Source of the DNA: a virus
Virus record (IMG/VR): IMGVR_UViG_3300048836_000525
Location: 1 to 32,651 of that record
Strand: one strand, 5' to 3'
DNA length: 32,651 nucleotides
Shown here: piece by piece, positions 1 to 6,491 of the stretch
Layout of the letters: the number at the start of each line of letters is the position of its first letter
How positions within the stretch are numbered: the stretch's first letter is position 1
Program-made: the position numbers and the translations under genes
Notes under the pieces: generated by a model
The model's database searches: none
The model's input: only the letters and a program-made list of their open reading frames with translations
What the model was told of the DNA's origin: nothing

Positions 1-41
1 AAGGTTTGGGCGGGGGGCGGTGGTCTGGAATGAGTAGTGAT

Positions 42-65
42 CAATGCCCCTTGCCGAGGGCATTG
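42..65. terminator. Hairpin upstream of tRNA-Asn, possible terminator of a host gene
   Basis: An 8-bp perfect inverted repeat (CAATGCCC at 42-49, GGGCATTG at 58-65) is followed 11 bases later by a short T run (TATTTT). It could end transcription from a host gene left of the window. Bases 1-116 otherwise show no convincing gene. Confidence 0.35.
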
Positions 66-116
66 TGCATACCCTATTTTGCTTGGCTGTCACCCAAGGA
101 TTCCGGGTGGCGACAT

Positions 117-189
117 TCCCGAGTAGCTCAGTTGGTAGAGCAGCTGACTGTTAATCAGCGGGTCACAGGTTCGAGTCCTGTCTCGGGAG
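117..189 (+). tRNA. tRNA-Asn (anticodon GUU)
   Basis: A complete cloverleaf reads directly from the sequence. The acceptor stem is TCCCGAG (117-123) with CTCGGGA (182-188), and the discriminator base is G189. The D arm is AGCTCAGTTGGTAGAGC. The anticodon stem GCTGA/TCAGC encloses the loop CTGTTAA with anticodon GTT at 150-152. The T arm carries GGTTCGAGTCC. No 3' CCA is encoded. The gene is intact although the integrase lies 85 bases downstream, as expected when a phage restores the 3' half of its target tRNA on integration. Confidence 0.97.
150..189. other. Presumed attachment site core (anticodon loop to 3' end of tRNA-Asn)
   Basis: Tyrosine integrases often recombine within the 3' half of a tRNA gene, and here the integrase reads toward the tRNA 3' end and stops just after it. 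The core is therefore placed between the anticodon loop and the 3' end. The matching copy should lie beyond the right edge, so the exact core cannot be fixed from this window. This is inference from context. Confidence 0.5.
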
Positions 190-219
190 CTCTTACGAGT
201 CAATGAGTTAGCCGCACGC

Positions 220-244
220 GACGCCGCCTTCACCGGGCGGCGTC
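220..244. terminator. Bidirectional terminator-like hairpin between tRNA-Asn and integrase
   Basis: A perfect 9-bp GC-rich stem (GACGCCGCC at 220-228, GGCGGCGTC at 236-244) with a 7-base loop lies between two convergent genes, the tRNA and the integrase. There is no long T run, only CGTCGTTTGG on the plus side. Confidence 0.55.
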
Positions 245-273
245 CGTCGTTTGGTCCGTCGGTCCGTGCCATC

Positions 274-1314
274 TCAGTCCGCCTTTCCGGGGTGAATCCC
301 GAAGCCAGCCAGGGTGTCCCGCAACGCGGCCCGATCGCCGGGCAGGTACGGGTCAATCTCGTGTGAGGTGTAGAGGTCGGTCACGCTGCGCATCCCGTGA
401 CCGAGGTAGAGGCGGATCCGACTCGGCGGAATCCGCGCGAGCTCGCAGAGGTGCGCGAAACCCCGCCGGAGTCCGTGGGGCGTGCAGTTCGGTGCGTCGA
501 TCACGGCGCGGATCGTCTCGGACCAGCGCTTCACCGACAGGCCCGGCGGCACGGGCGCGCCCACCAGTGGTACGACGCGGTGCCGCCCCCGACGCTTCAA
601 GCCGCGGATCTCGACGCGGTCCGCGTGCACGACGAAGCCATCCTCCCAGTATTCCTTTCGGCCCATCCCCGTCAGGTACATGGACCAGAGCTCGGCCGCA
701 CGCGCCGGGGGCAGCATCCCCGCCCACGTGGCCACCTCGGTCGGCCGCGGTGCGCTGATGGACGCCGAGCGCCGCACGGTGAGCGTGGGGACGGCTTGCA
801 CCTCGACGTACAGGCGATGGGCGCGCGTGAGCGTGTCGCGGACGAACGCCTGGGCGTGCGCGCGCGCGAGGTTCACGGTGCGAGGGTGATGGGCATAGCT
901 CTTCCGCAGCGCAAGCAGTGCGGTAGCCAGATGCGCGACAAGCACTGGAGCGGGTGCCACGGTGAGCAGCAGCGCGAGCGTCCGACGGGCAGCACGGCGG
1001 TGAGCCTCCCCAGTGACGCCCTCGAGCCACGATCGCCATGCCTCGTCCAATGGCACGAGCAGCTCGGCCGACGGGAGTCGATGCACCTCGCGGCGACGCC
1101 AGTACGGAAAGACCTCCAGCGGTGTGAGTACGCCGTCGCGGATCGCCTCCAGTATGTCGGCGTGTCCGCTCTCCCAGAGGTCGAGTAGCATCGCATCGAG
1201 CTGGTGGAAGCGCCGCAGCTCGCGCGTGCCCGACGCGACGCGAATGCGGATGCGCCCACCGAACACCCGGCGGAGCTCCAGCGTGCCACGGCCCGATCCC
1301 GAACGGCTCGGCAT
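274..1314 (-). CDS. int: Tyrosine recombinase (phage integrase)
   Basis: This protein of 346 residues should carry out site-specific integration and, with a directionality factor, excision of the prophage. The C-terminal catalytic domain shows H280-G-L-R283, then L-G-H306 and tyrosine Y315 nine residues later. This is the canonical H-x-x-R, H, Y spacing of tyrosine recombinases. The first catalytic arginine is probably in the TGMGRKEYW segment near residue 219, a less usual form of this box. The N-terminal half is the core-binding and arm-binding part. The ATG overlaps the previous stop by one base (TGATG), which implies translational coupling. It is the last gene of the early operon and sits next to tRNA-Asn, its probable target. 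Confidence 0.93.
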   Translation of the reverse strand: MPSRSGSGRGTLELRRVFGGRIRIRVASGTRELRRFHQLDAMLLDLWESGHADILEAIRDGVLTPLEVFPYWRRREVHRLPSAELLVPLDEAWRSWLEGVTGEAHRRAARRTLALLLTVAPAPVLVAHLATALLALRKSYAHHPRTVNLARAHAQAFVRDTLTRAHRLYVEVQAVPTLTVRRSASISAPRPTEVATWAGMLPPARAAELWSMYLTGMGRKEYWEDGFVVHADRVEIRGLKRRGRHRVVPLVGAPVPPGLSVKRWSETIRAVIDAPNCTPHGLRRGFAHLCELARIPPSRIRLYLGHGMRSVTDLYTSHEIDPYLPGDRAALRDTLAGFGIHPGKAD

Positions 1315-1559
1315 CAGGCGGCATCCGCGCGTGAGGGGGCCATGACGGCGAGCAGGTCACCCACACGGTAGGCGTGTGCACTGCCAGGGACGTTGGCCGG
1401 CTGGAGTCCGGCAGCGTGCCGCGCGAACCACGAATGCATCGCCGACAGCCCACAGCCCGCGAGAGCCGCCAGCTCACGGCGCGTGATCAGCGCGTCTACG
1501 CCACGCGCGCGCAGCTCCACGAGCAGATCGCCACGTACGGCGGAGCAGCGCTTAGGCAT
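1314..1559 (-). CDS. Small HTH protein, excisionase-like candidate
   Basis: This protein has 81 residues. A helix-turn-helix-like segment (ITRRELAALAGCGLSAMHSW, about residues 25-44) is followed by HAYRVGDLLAVMAP, which resembles the wing and end of MerR/excisionase-type winged helices. It lies directly upstream of the integrase and overlaps it by one base, the usual place for a recombination directionality factor. The start is the ATG overlapping the stop of the upstream gene (ATGCCTAA). A longer reading frame reaching to 1706 is rejected because it would swallow the upstream gene. Role as excisionase is inferred from size, fold and position. Confidence 0.6.
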   Translation of the reverse strand: MPKRCSAVRGDLLVELRARGVDALITRRELAALAGCGLSAMHSWFARHAAGLQPANVPGSAHAYRVGDLLAVMAPSRADAA

Positions 1560-1767
1560 CGCTCGTCTCGGAGGTGGGGGTGGGATGCTCGCGCCGTTCC
1601 TGCCAGAACTTGAAGGCGGCGAACCCAACCAGTAGCGGCCAGAACGCCACGACGAGAACCAACCCGCCGAGTCCCGGCTCGGCTTCGTCGAACTCCCCCA
1701 CCACAACCATCAGGACGCCGACGTAGCAGGACAGGCCGATGACCAAATAAAGGGCCAAAATCGTCAT
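1552..1767 (-). CDS. Small two-pass membrane protein of unknown function
   Basis: This 71-residue protein has two hydrophobic stretches, about residues 2-23 (start MTILALYLVIG) and about 34-52 (GLVLVVAFWPLLVGFAAF). A charged C-terminal tail rich in Glu, Arg, Thr and Pro follows. The ATG overlaps the previous stop (TGATG); a GTG one codon upstream is also possible. I do not recognise the family. It sits in the early operon between a conserved phage protein and the excisionase-like gene, so it might act on the host membrane, but nothing shows this. Confidence 0.7.
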   Translation of the reverse strand: MTILALYLVIGLSCYVGVLMVVVGEFDEAEPGLGGLVLVVAFWPLLVGFAAFKFWQERREHPTPTSETSDA

Positions 1768-2195
1768 CACCCCTCCCCGGTGAGTGCGGCGAGGCGGGCG
1801 TACTTCTCAGCAGTGGGATGTCCGTCCCACTTGCGCCCCGCCTCCCGTGGCAAGTGCGCGAAGTTCGGTAGCTCGCTGTCGTGTATGTGCCAAGTCGCCT
1901 GCCCCGTCGGTAGGTCGATGAACACGATCCACCGCCAGTCGTCCTCCCATTCCTCCTCGGCAGGGTGACGCTCAAGCGAGGCGGGGAACATCTTCGAGAG
2001 CGCTGCGACCAACGCGTTGCGCTCGGTGTAGGCGGCGTTCTTGGCGGCATCCAGCTCCAGCACGCGGCGTGCGAGCGCGACTGCCTTGAGGTGCCGCTTC
2101 CAAACCGACACCGGCTCACGCGAGAGGATGATCTTCGAGCTGTCGGTCGGCAGCCCCGCGTACTCCCGCACCTCTTCCATCGTCAACTCATCCAT
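1767..2195 (-). CDS. Conserved phage protein of unknown function
   Basis: This protein has 142 residues. The C-terminal third contains WHIHDSELPNFAHLPRE followed by W-D-G-H and a K-Y-x-R-L-A-A-L helix. I recall this motif set from many uncharacterised phage early proteins; it is rich in His, Trp and Asp and looks like a small conserved domain. The N-terminal half is helical. The ATG at 2195 overlaps the stop of the J-domain gene and has a G-rich Shine-Dalgarno-like tract upstream, so it is preferred to the ATG six codons earlier. Function unknown. Confidence 0.75.
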   Translation of the reverse strand: MDELTMEEVREYAGLPTDSSKIILSREPVSVWKRHLKAVALARRVLELDAAKNAAYTERNALVAALSKMFPASLERHPAEEEWEDDWRWIVFIDLPTGQATWHIHDSELPNFAHLPREAGRKWDGHPTAEKYARLAALTGEG

Positions 2196-2835
2196 CTCGT
2201 CCCCCCAGGTCAATCAGGATTGTCTCGCGCGCGCGATTGACCGCGGCCATGCGCTCCTCGGTACCACCGACATCGGGGTGCGCGACCTTCGCGGCCTCCC
2301 GGTAGTACAGATCGAGGTTCGCCCGCGTGCGGTGCTCGCGCGCCATCTCGTAGTCAGGTTCGCCGGTTGCGATGTCGATCAGCAGGCGCCACGCAGCTTC
2401 CACCTTGGTTGTCATCGACGTGCTCGCCGGGATCGCCGTCCACCCGCGGTACTGCTCTCCACGAACCGAGCAGCCGTAGCGATCGACCTTTCGCAGCGCT
2501 TCGAGTGAGAGCGCGATCGCACGGATGTTGTCCTGCCATGAGGTGTAAGTGCCGCACGGCATCATCAGCGGGCCGTGCACCGTGTCGGCGTAGAGGACAA
2601 CGCGCCGGCCCTGCGACTTCGCGTTCGCCCGGAGCGTTCCATCGAGCCGGAGGTCCTGCGAGCGGACGTCGATCTCGAGCACCACGTTCTTCGCGTTGAG
2701 GTGAGCCAGCTCGCGCAGCAGCAGGTCCTCGCTCTGCGAGTAGTTGGCCTTGAACGGCGAATGCGTGGGATGCTCCGGCATCCCCTGCGGCCACTCGGAG
2801 ATCGGGCGCACGGTGTAGCTCACAGTGCTACGCAT
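2188..2835 (-). CDS. Phage J-domain (DnaJ-like) protein
   Basis: This protein has 215 residues. Residues about 174-205 read as the second half of a J domain: a basic helix ending in Y-Y-R-E-A-A-K-V-A, the invariant H186-P187-D188, then a helix with M-x-x-V-N-x-A. The HPD tripeptide is the signature by which J proteins stimulate Hsp70 (DnaK) ATPase. The N-terminal 130 residues form another domain with conserved-looking segments around KNVVLEIDV and NIRAIALSLEALRKVDRYG, which I recall from other phage J-like proteins. The gene lies in the early operon, so recruiting host DnaK for remodelling is plausible but inferred. The start chosen overlaps the stop of the preceding gene (ATGCGTAG). Confidence 0.8.
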   Translation of the reverse strand: MRSTVSYTVRPISEWPQGMPEHPTHSPFKANYSQSEDLLLRELAHLNAKNVVLEIDVRSQDLRLDGTLRANAKSQGRRVVLYADTVHGPLMMPCGTYTSWQDNIRAIALSLEALRKVDRYGCSVRGEQYRGWTAIPASTSMTTKVEAAWRLLIDIATGEPDYEMAREHRTRANLDLYYREAAKVAHPDVGGTEERMAAVNRARETILIDLGGRDG

Positions 2836-2995
2836 CGCGGCCTCCTGGCTGATCCACCTGCTCGGGGTCGGTCTCGTCGAGTGCGACCATGCCGTCCCAG
2901 TTGATGACCCCGTCGAGCACCCAGCGGAGCAAGCGCCCGATCGCGCAACCGGCCACGAAGGTGAAGACGACCCACCAGACCCAGCTAATCCGCAT
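2828..2995 (-). CDS. Small single-pass membrane protein
   Basis: This 55-residue protein has one strong N-terminal membrane segment (ISWVWWVVFTFVAGCAIG), followed by a basic RLLRW stretch and an acidic C-terminal tail with Asp and Glu. It is probably an inner-membrane protein with a short soluble tail. The ATG overlaps the stop of the upstream gene (ATGCGGATTAG). The family is not recognised. It sits just before the J-domain gene in the early operon. Confidence 0.65.
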   Translation of the reverse strand: MRISWVWWVVFTFVAGCAIGRLLRWVLDGVINWDGMVALDETDPEQVDQPGGRDA

Positions 2996-3248
2996 CGTCG
3001 GCCTCCGGTGGTGCGTCGGCCGCAATGACTGGGAGGCCGAGGAAGGTCGAAGGCTCCAGCGTGCCGGTGCACTCGTGCAGCACCACGCGCGGGACGTAGA
3101 GCACCCCGCGCCCATCGATCATCAGCTCGCTCCGCCGCGCCGTCGGGCGCACTTCGACGGGGGCGATGCCATGCACCCGCTTGTGCTCTGCGACCAGCGT
3201 CCGAATCTCTCGGAAGACCGGCAGCTCCTGCGTCGTATCGTCAGACAT
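2985..3248 (-). CDS. Small early phage protein, unknown function
   Basis: This protein has 87 residues and starts MSDDTTQELPVFREI. A helix (about 8-24) leads into short predicted strands (VEVRPT, ELMIDGRGVLYVPRVVL) and an acidic C-terminus (EADDAD). It may be a small nucleic-acid- or protein-binding fold, but no motif identifies it. The ATG overlaps the end of the phospholipase gene (ATGTCTGA), so the two are translationally coupled. The longer frame upstream is a shadow inside the phospholipase gene. Confidence 0.65.
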   Translation of the reverse strand: MSDDTTQELPVFREIRTLVAEHKRVHGIAPVEVRPTARRSELMIDGRGVLYVPRVVLHECTGTLEPSTFLGLPVIAADAPPEADDAD

Positions 3249-4119
3249 GGGGCACACTCGTCGGTGTCGCGTAGCCCAGATCCAGCATCCGCTGGATCTT
3301 CTCGCGCGTGAAGTCGAGCGCGTCGCCGAAGTCTTCGGGTGGGGCGACGACCGTGGACCGGATCGTCGCGTAGCCAGGGCGGTGATTCTTTGCGCGCAGG
3401 CTCGCGAGGTCCTCCTGGTAGACCTCGTTGAGCGTGATCGCCAACGAGCGCTTGGCGACATCCAGCGTGCGGCGCCATGGCCCCCTCGCTGGTGCGAGCG
3501 TCAACGGTGACGCGAGGTAGACCCAGAGCTCCTTCTCAGGGTCCGGGTGATCCTTCAGCCAGGTGACCGCCTCCTTGAGTGGGGTCTGGTCGCGCAGCCC
3601 ACCGTCGATGTAGTGCCACCCGGCGATCGGTACCGGCGGGAAGTACACCGGCATGCTCGCGCTCGCGAGGATCGCGGCGTGCACGTACCGGCTGCTCCCG
3701 TCGAAGCGCGCGTACTCTCCCGACTCCAGCTCGACGGTGCCGCACGAGAAGTGTGCGCCGGCCGCGAGGCGCATCGGGTCGATGTGCTGGCGGATCAGGG
3801 CGTCCAGCGGCGCGGGATCGAACAGGGCTGCGCCTCGGACGGCGCGCCACGCCATCGCGGGCCACCAGCGCGAGCCGCGGTAGATGTCTCCATTCCCCTG
3901 GATGCGTGCATAGATCTTCGTGGCGCGCCCGAGGAGTCGGTACTGCCCGCCCCGGGTCCGGCTCTGGGCACACAGCGCCGCCGTGAGGTTGCCAGTCGAG
4001 ACGCCGAACCACGCATCCCCATGCAGATCGGGGTGATCGTCGAAGGCGCGGCGGAGGGCGCCGACTTGGAAGGCACCCTTCACACCCCCGCCGCTCAGGA
4101 CCATCGCACGGACCGTCAT
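3241..4119 (-). CDS. Patatin-like phospholipase
   Basis: This 292-residue protein would be a lipid acyl hydrolase with a Ser-Asp dyad. The oxyanion-hole motif GGGVKG is at residues 10-15, the nucleophile elbow G39-V-S41-T-G43 follows, and the catalytic aspartate motif D172-G-G is in YIDGGLRDQTP. The conserved SMPVYFPPV segment precedes it, as in other patatins. All key residues are intact. No signal peptide is seen, so it should act in the cytosol on the inner membrane or on lipid droplets. It lies in the phage early operon with a good Shine-Dalgarno (GGAAGGAG) and overlaps both neighbours by 4-8 bases, so it is a true operon member. Its biological role is unknown; early membrane damage, lipid remodelling or defence against a competing phage are all possible. 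Confidence 0.9.
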   Translation of the reverse strand: MTVRAMVLSGGGVKGAFQVGALRRAFDDHPDLHGDAWFGVSTGNLTAALCAQSRTRGGQYRLLGRATKIYARIQGNGDIYRGSRWWPAMAWRAVRGAALFDPAPLDALIRQHIDPMRLAAGAHFSCGTVELESGEYARFDGSSRYVHAAILASASMPVYFPPVPIAGWHYIDGGLRDQTPLKEAVTWLKDHPDPEKELWVYLASPLTLAPARGPWRRTLDVAKRSLAITLNEVYQEDLASLRAKNHRPGYATIRSTVVAPPEDFGDALDFTREKIQRMLDLGYATPTSVPHV

Positions 4120-4367
4120 CGGATCGCTCCTTCCGTGGCCACGCGCTCCGTCCGCACCAGTCGATAGCCGGACTCGCGGGTCCGGAAGACCGAGCGCACC
4201 CCGCGAAAGACGCAGGGTGCCTCGACCGTCACGGTCGCGCGGCCATAGACGTACCGAGTACCGCCGATCTCACGGCTCCATTCGTCGCCACGGTCGACGG
4301 TCTCGGTGTTGTGCAGCGGACCGCCGACCACCGGGAGGAGCGTCTCCTTGGTGCCTCCCGGATTCAT
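4116..4367 (-). CDS. Small unknown early protein
   Basis: This protein has 83 residues. It is mostly predicted beta strand (ETLLPVVGGPL, TRYVYGRATVTVEAPCVF, GYRLVRTERVA), with many charged residues and no membrane segment. Its ATG overlaps the stop of the upstream gene (ATGA) and its own stop overlaps the start of the phospholipase gene. I do not recognise it. Its tight coupling to the phospholipase gene makes a partner or regulator possible, without direct evidence. Confidence 0.65.
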   Translation of the reverse strand: MNPGGTKETLLPVVGGPLHNTETVDRGDEWSREIGGTRYVYGRATVTVEAPCVFRGVRSVFRTRESGYRLVRTERVATEGAIR

Positions 4368-4960
4368 TCCTCGTCGTCCTCGTCTTCGGTGGACTCGCCC
4401 GCCGGATCCTCGGCATCGGTCACCCGCGCCACGCCGCCGGCGAAGAGCGGACCATGCTCCGTCTTGAGCTCGTGCTGCTCGGCGAAGAGCGGGCGGATGC
4501 GCTCAAGCAGGACCGCCGCGTCACCCAGCAGGGCGCGCGCTTCGGCGTCGCGGCTCATGTCCTGGAGGCGCTTGGCCCCCTTGGTGAGCATCTCGCCATA
4601 GTTGGTGATGGCGACCCGGAGCATCGCGCGCTCCTTGCCCGTGAAGGGCTCCTGCGCCCGACGCGACGCCTCCTCACGCGCATCGATCAGATCCTCGCGG
4701 TACCGCTCACCGAGACGACGGACCCGCGTCTCGAGACCGCGCGCAATCCCCTGCATCGTTTGCGCATCCCGATACGTGAGCCCGATTGCCTCGGCGCCGT
4801 CCGGCTGGCGCTGCTCGTCGGCCACCTTGGTCTCGTACTCTTCGATCGCGATCAGCAGCTCGTCGTACCCACGGTCCAACGTGTCCAGCACCTCGAACTC
4901 CAGATCCGTGATGGGCGACTGTTCGGCGTTCGCCTCAGGCGAGGATTCCTTCGTGGTCAT
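4364..4960 (-). CDS. Helical early phage protein with acidic tail
   Basis: This 198-residue protein is almost all helix. Heptad-like segments run over about residues 21-50 (ITDLEFEVLDTLDRGYDELL) and 85-150, which suggests coiled coil. The C-terminus is strongly acidic (STEDEDDEE), a feature shared with single-strand DNA-binding proteins that recruit partners, but no OB-fold is evident. It lies downstream of the recombination genes in the same operon. The start at 4960 overlaps the upstream stop (ATGA). Function unknown; a role in DNA metabolism is inferred only from position. Confidence 0.7.
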   Translation of the reverse strand: MTTKESSPEANAEQSPITDLEFEVLDTLDRGYDELLIAIEEYETKVADEQRQPDGAEAIGLTYRDAQTMQGIARGLETRVRRLGERYREDLIDAREEASRRAQEPFTGKERAMLRVAITNYGEMLTKGAKRLQDMSRDAEARALLGDAAVLLERIRPLFAEQHELKTEHGPLFAGGVARVTDAEDPAGESTEDEDDEE

Positions 4961-5178
4961 GATCCAGCCTCCGCGCCCCGGGGGCGCATGATGGGAGAGA
5001 CCGCTGGCCACGATTCCGGACCGGCGGCGGGAGTGATGTGTTGATCGGGGAAATGGTCACGGGCCCCGGCCCGTTGCAGGTCGTCCGCGAGCGCGAAGCA
5101 GAGGTCGACCGAATACTCCGGTCGGTGCGCGCGGATCATGCACGCGCCGAGGAAGCGAACGTCACGCGCGGTCAGCAC
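4957..5178 (-). CDS. Small unknown protein, GTG start
   Basis: This protein has 73 residues. The likely start is the GTG at 5178 because a strong Shine-Dalgarno (GGGAGG) lies about five bases upstream. The reading frame could extend to an earlier start at 5241, but that would overlap two other small genes. Residues 5-30 (ARDVRFLGACMIRAHRPEYS) form a helix with scattered Arg and Cys. The C-terminus is Pro/Ala rich. No family is recognised. It overlaps the neighbouring 31-residue gene by 17 bases. Confidence 0.55.
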   Translation of the reverse strand: MLTARDVRFLGACMIRAHRPEYSVDLCFALADDLQRAGARDHFPDQHITPAAGPESWPAVSPIMRPRGAEAGS

Positions 5179-5257
5179 GAGGACCTCCCGGGCGGATGAC
5201 GCCGATCCACTGGTGCGGGGCGCCGGCGGGGCACGTGACATAGATGGTCTGGGTCAC
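5162..5257 (-). CDS. Very small ORF, GTG start, 31 residues
   Basis: A 31-residue frame begins at a GTG that overlaps the stop of the upstream gene by four bases (GTGA). It reads VTQTIYVTCPAGAPHQWIGV and ends in a short basic tail. The hydrophobic/aromatic pattern and the Cys suggest a small beta hairpin. Support is the exact GTGA coupling and the absence of any other gene to fill this stretch. It is too short for firm assignment. Confidence 0.45.
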   Translation of the reverse strand: MTQTIYVTCPAGAPHQWIGVIRPGGPRADRA

Positions 5258-5457
5258 GGGGTCGCCCCTTCCGGTGGCGGTGCGGGCGCTTCGAGATCCA
5301 CCCCGGCCGCGAGCGCGACCCGACGCAGGAACGCCAGGTATTCGTCGGTCTTCGCGAGGTCGGCCGCGAGACGCGCACGGCGATCGACCACCTCCGCGTG
5401 CGCCTCGGGCAGGGTGTCGTGCAGGAACCGGGGGAGGTTGCCGGTCGCGGTGGTCAC
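5254..5457 (-). CDS. Small helical early protein, GTG start
   Basis: This 67-residue protein is mainly one long amphipathic helix (FLHDTLPEAHAEVVDRRARL and on to about residue 50), followed by a Pro-rich tail (EAPAPPPEGATP). The GTG start overlaps the stop of the putative annealing-protein gene (CGTGACC), so the two are coupled. It might be an accessory to the recombination pair; this is inferred from position only. Confidence 0.6.
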   Translation of the reverse strand: MTTATGNLPRFLHDTLPEAHAEVVDRRARLAADLAKTDEYLAFLRRVALAAGVDLEAPAPPPEGATP

Positions 5458-6491
5458 GGGGCGTCACCGTCCTCGGCCGCGAGCTGACGATCGAGCTCGA
5501 GGTCCTCGTCGGTCGGCTGCAACGCTTCGGGGACCTGCGCGAAGGACGCGGCGTCGGTCGAGGACGGCGCCGGCTTCTCCGTCTCTGCCTGCTGCACCTT
5601 CTTCGCGACGCGCTCCTTGAGTCCCGACGTGCCGCGCGCGCTCTTCGTGGTGGCAGCGCCCTCGCCGTGCTTCGCCTCCATGATCTCGACCCACCGCGCC
5701 TCGCCGTCCTTGAGCGCGGCGTACACGGTGCGGAGCTCGAGGAGTTCTGGCTGCGTCATCTGGTCGAGCGGGTGGCCGAGGTACTCCACGATCTGATCCG
5801 GCCCGACCCCCTGCGCGAAGAACGCATCAACCAGCTTCTTGCGTGCGGTGGTCGGGTCCTTGGCGTCCTCGTCCCGGAGCGTGGCGACGACCTGCTCCAT
5901 CGCCTCCTCCAGGATGTCCGCCGGGAGGATGCGCAGGATGCCATTCCGGATGTGCTTCGAGATCGCCGCCTGCTGCTTCGTGAGGATCTCGTCCTCGGTA
6001 GCTTCGACCAGGTACGTGACCTCACCCTGGCTGTTGGTCCGCGAGGAGATGGCCACCTGCCCGCGCCGCAGACTCTTCCGCTCGACGACCTTCTGCAGGG
6101 CGATGTCGGCCGAGTAGGAGAGGTTGCTCTCGAGGTCCGTGACGGTGACGCGCACGACGCGCCGCGTCTCGTCGTCGAAGAGCGTCGGCGTCTCGACGAG
6201 CAGGTTGCCGAGTGCGCGGCCCGCCTCCTCGGCGAAGCGGATCGACGCACCGACCACGCGCCCGTTGCCGACCGGCTTCGCGTAGCGCGCCGTCGAGGCG
6301 AACCCCGGACGCTTCGCGGCCTGCATCAGTCGCACACGCACGGTGTCGATGTTGCGCGGCCGGAAGAGCGCCATCTGGTAGCGGGCCTGCACGGCGGCAC
6401 GAGCTTGCGCCGCGGCCGCCGTCACCGCCGTCTCGCCGCTCGGCGCAAGCTCGGTGTCCTCGCCGAGGTGCTCCATGGCGGTGCCGGTCAT
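5454..6491 (-). CDS. Putative single-strand annealing / recombination protein
   Basis: This protein has 345 residues. The core (about residues 30-245) includes RYQMALFRPRN, then KPVGNGRVVGASIRFAEEAG followed by GNLLVET, VTVTDLESNLS, a VERK basic turn, RTNSQGEVTYLV, and SKHIRNGILRILP. This order of a conserved strand-helix core with GxxIRFAEEA and a DLESN motif is known to me from uncharacterised phage proteins that neighbour YqaJ nucleases. It is not an obvious RecT, Red-beta, Erf, Rad52 or Sak4 sequence. The C-terminal 100 residues are linker-like and end in an acidic tail (DEDLELDRQLAAEDGDAP), as in several annealing proteins. It overlaps the YqaJ gene by four bases. Function is inferred from context. 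Confidence 0.65.
   Translation of the reverse strand: MTGTAMEHLGEDTELAPSGETAVTAAAAQARAAVQARYQMALFRPRNIDTVRVRLMQAAKRPGFASTARYAKPVGNGRVVGASIRFAEEAGRALGNLLVETPTLFDDETRRVVRVTVTDLESNLSYSADIALQKVVERKSLRRGQVAISSRTNSQGEVTYLVEATEDEILTKQQAAISKHIRNGILRILPADILEEAMEQVVATLRDEDAKDPTTARKKLVDAFFAQGVGPDQIVEYLGHPLDQMTQPELLELRTVYAALKDGEARWVEIMEAKHGEGAATTKSARGTSGLKERVAKKVQQAETEKPAPSSTDAASFAQVPEALQPTDEDLELDRQLAAEDGDAP

Noticed and set aside
353-1477. 374-codon open frame on the minus strand overlapping the integrase
   Set aside because: It is out of frame with the integrase catalytic motifs and has Arg/Pro/Ala-rich shadow composition.
3241-4119. Phospholipase as part of a CBASS-type defence system
   Set aside because: No cyclic nucleotide synthase or accessory genes are adjacent, and neighbours are ordinary phage early genes.
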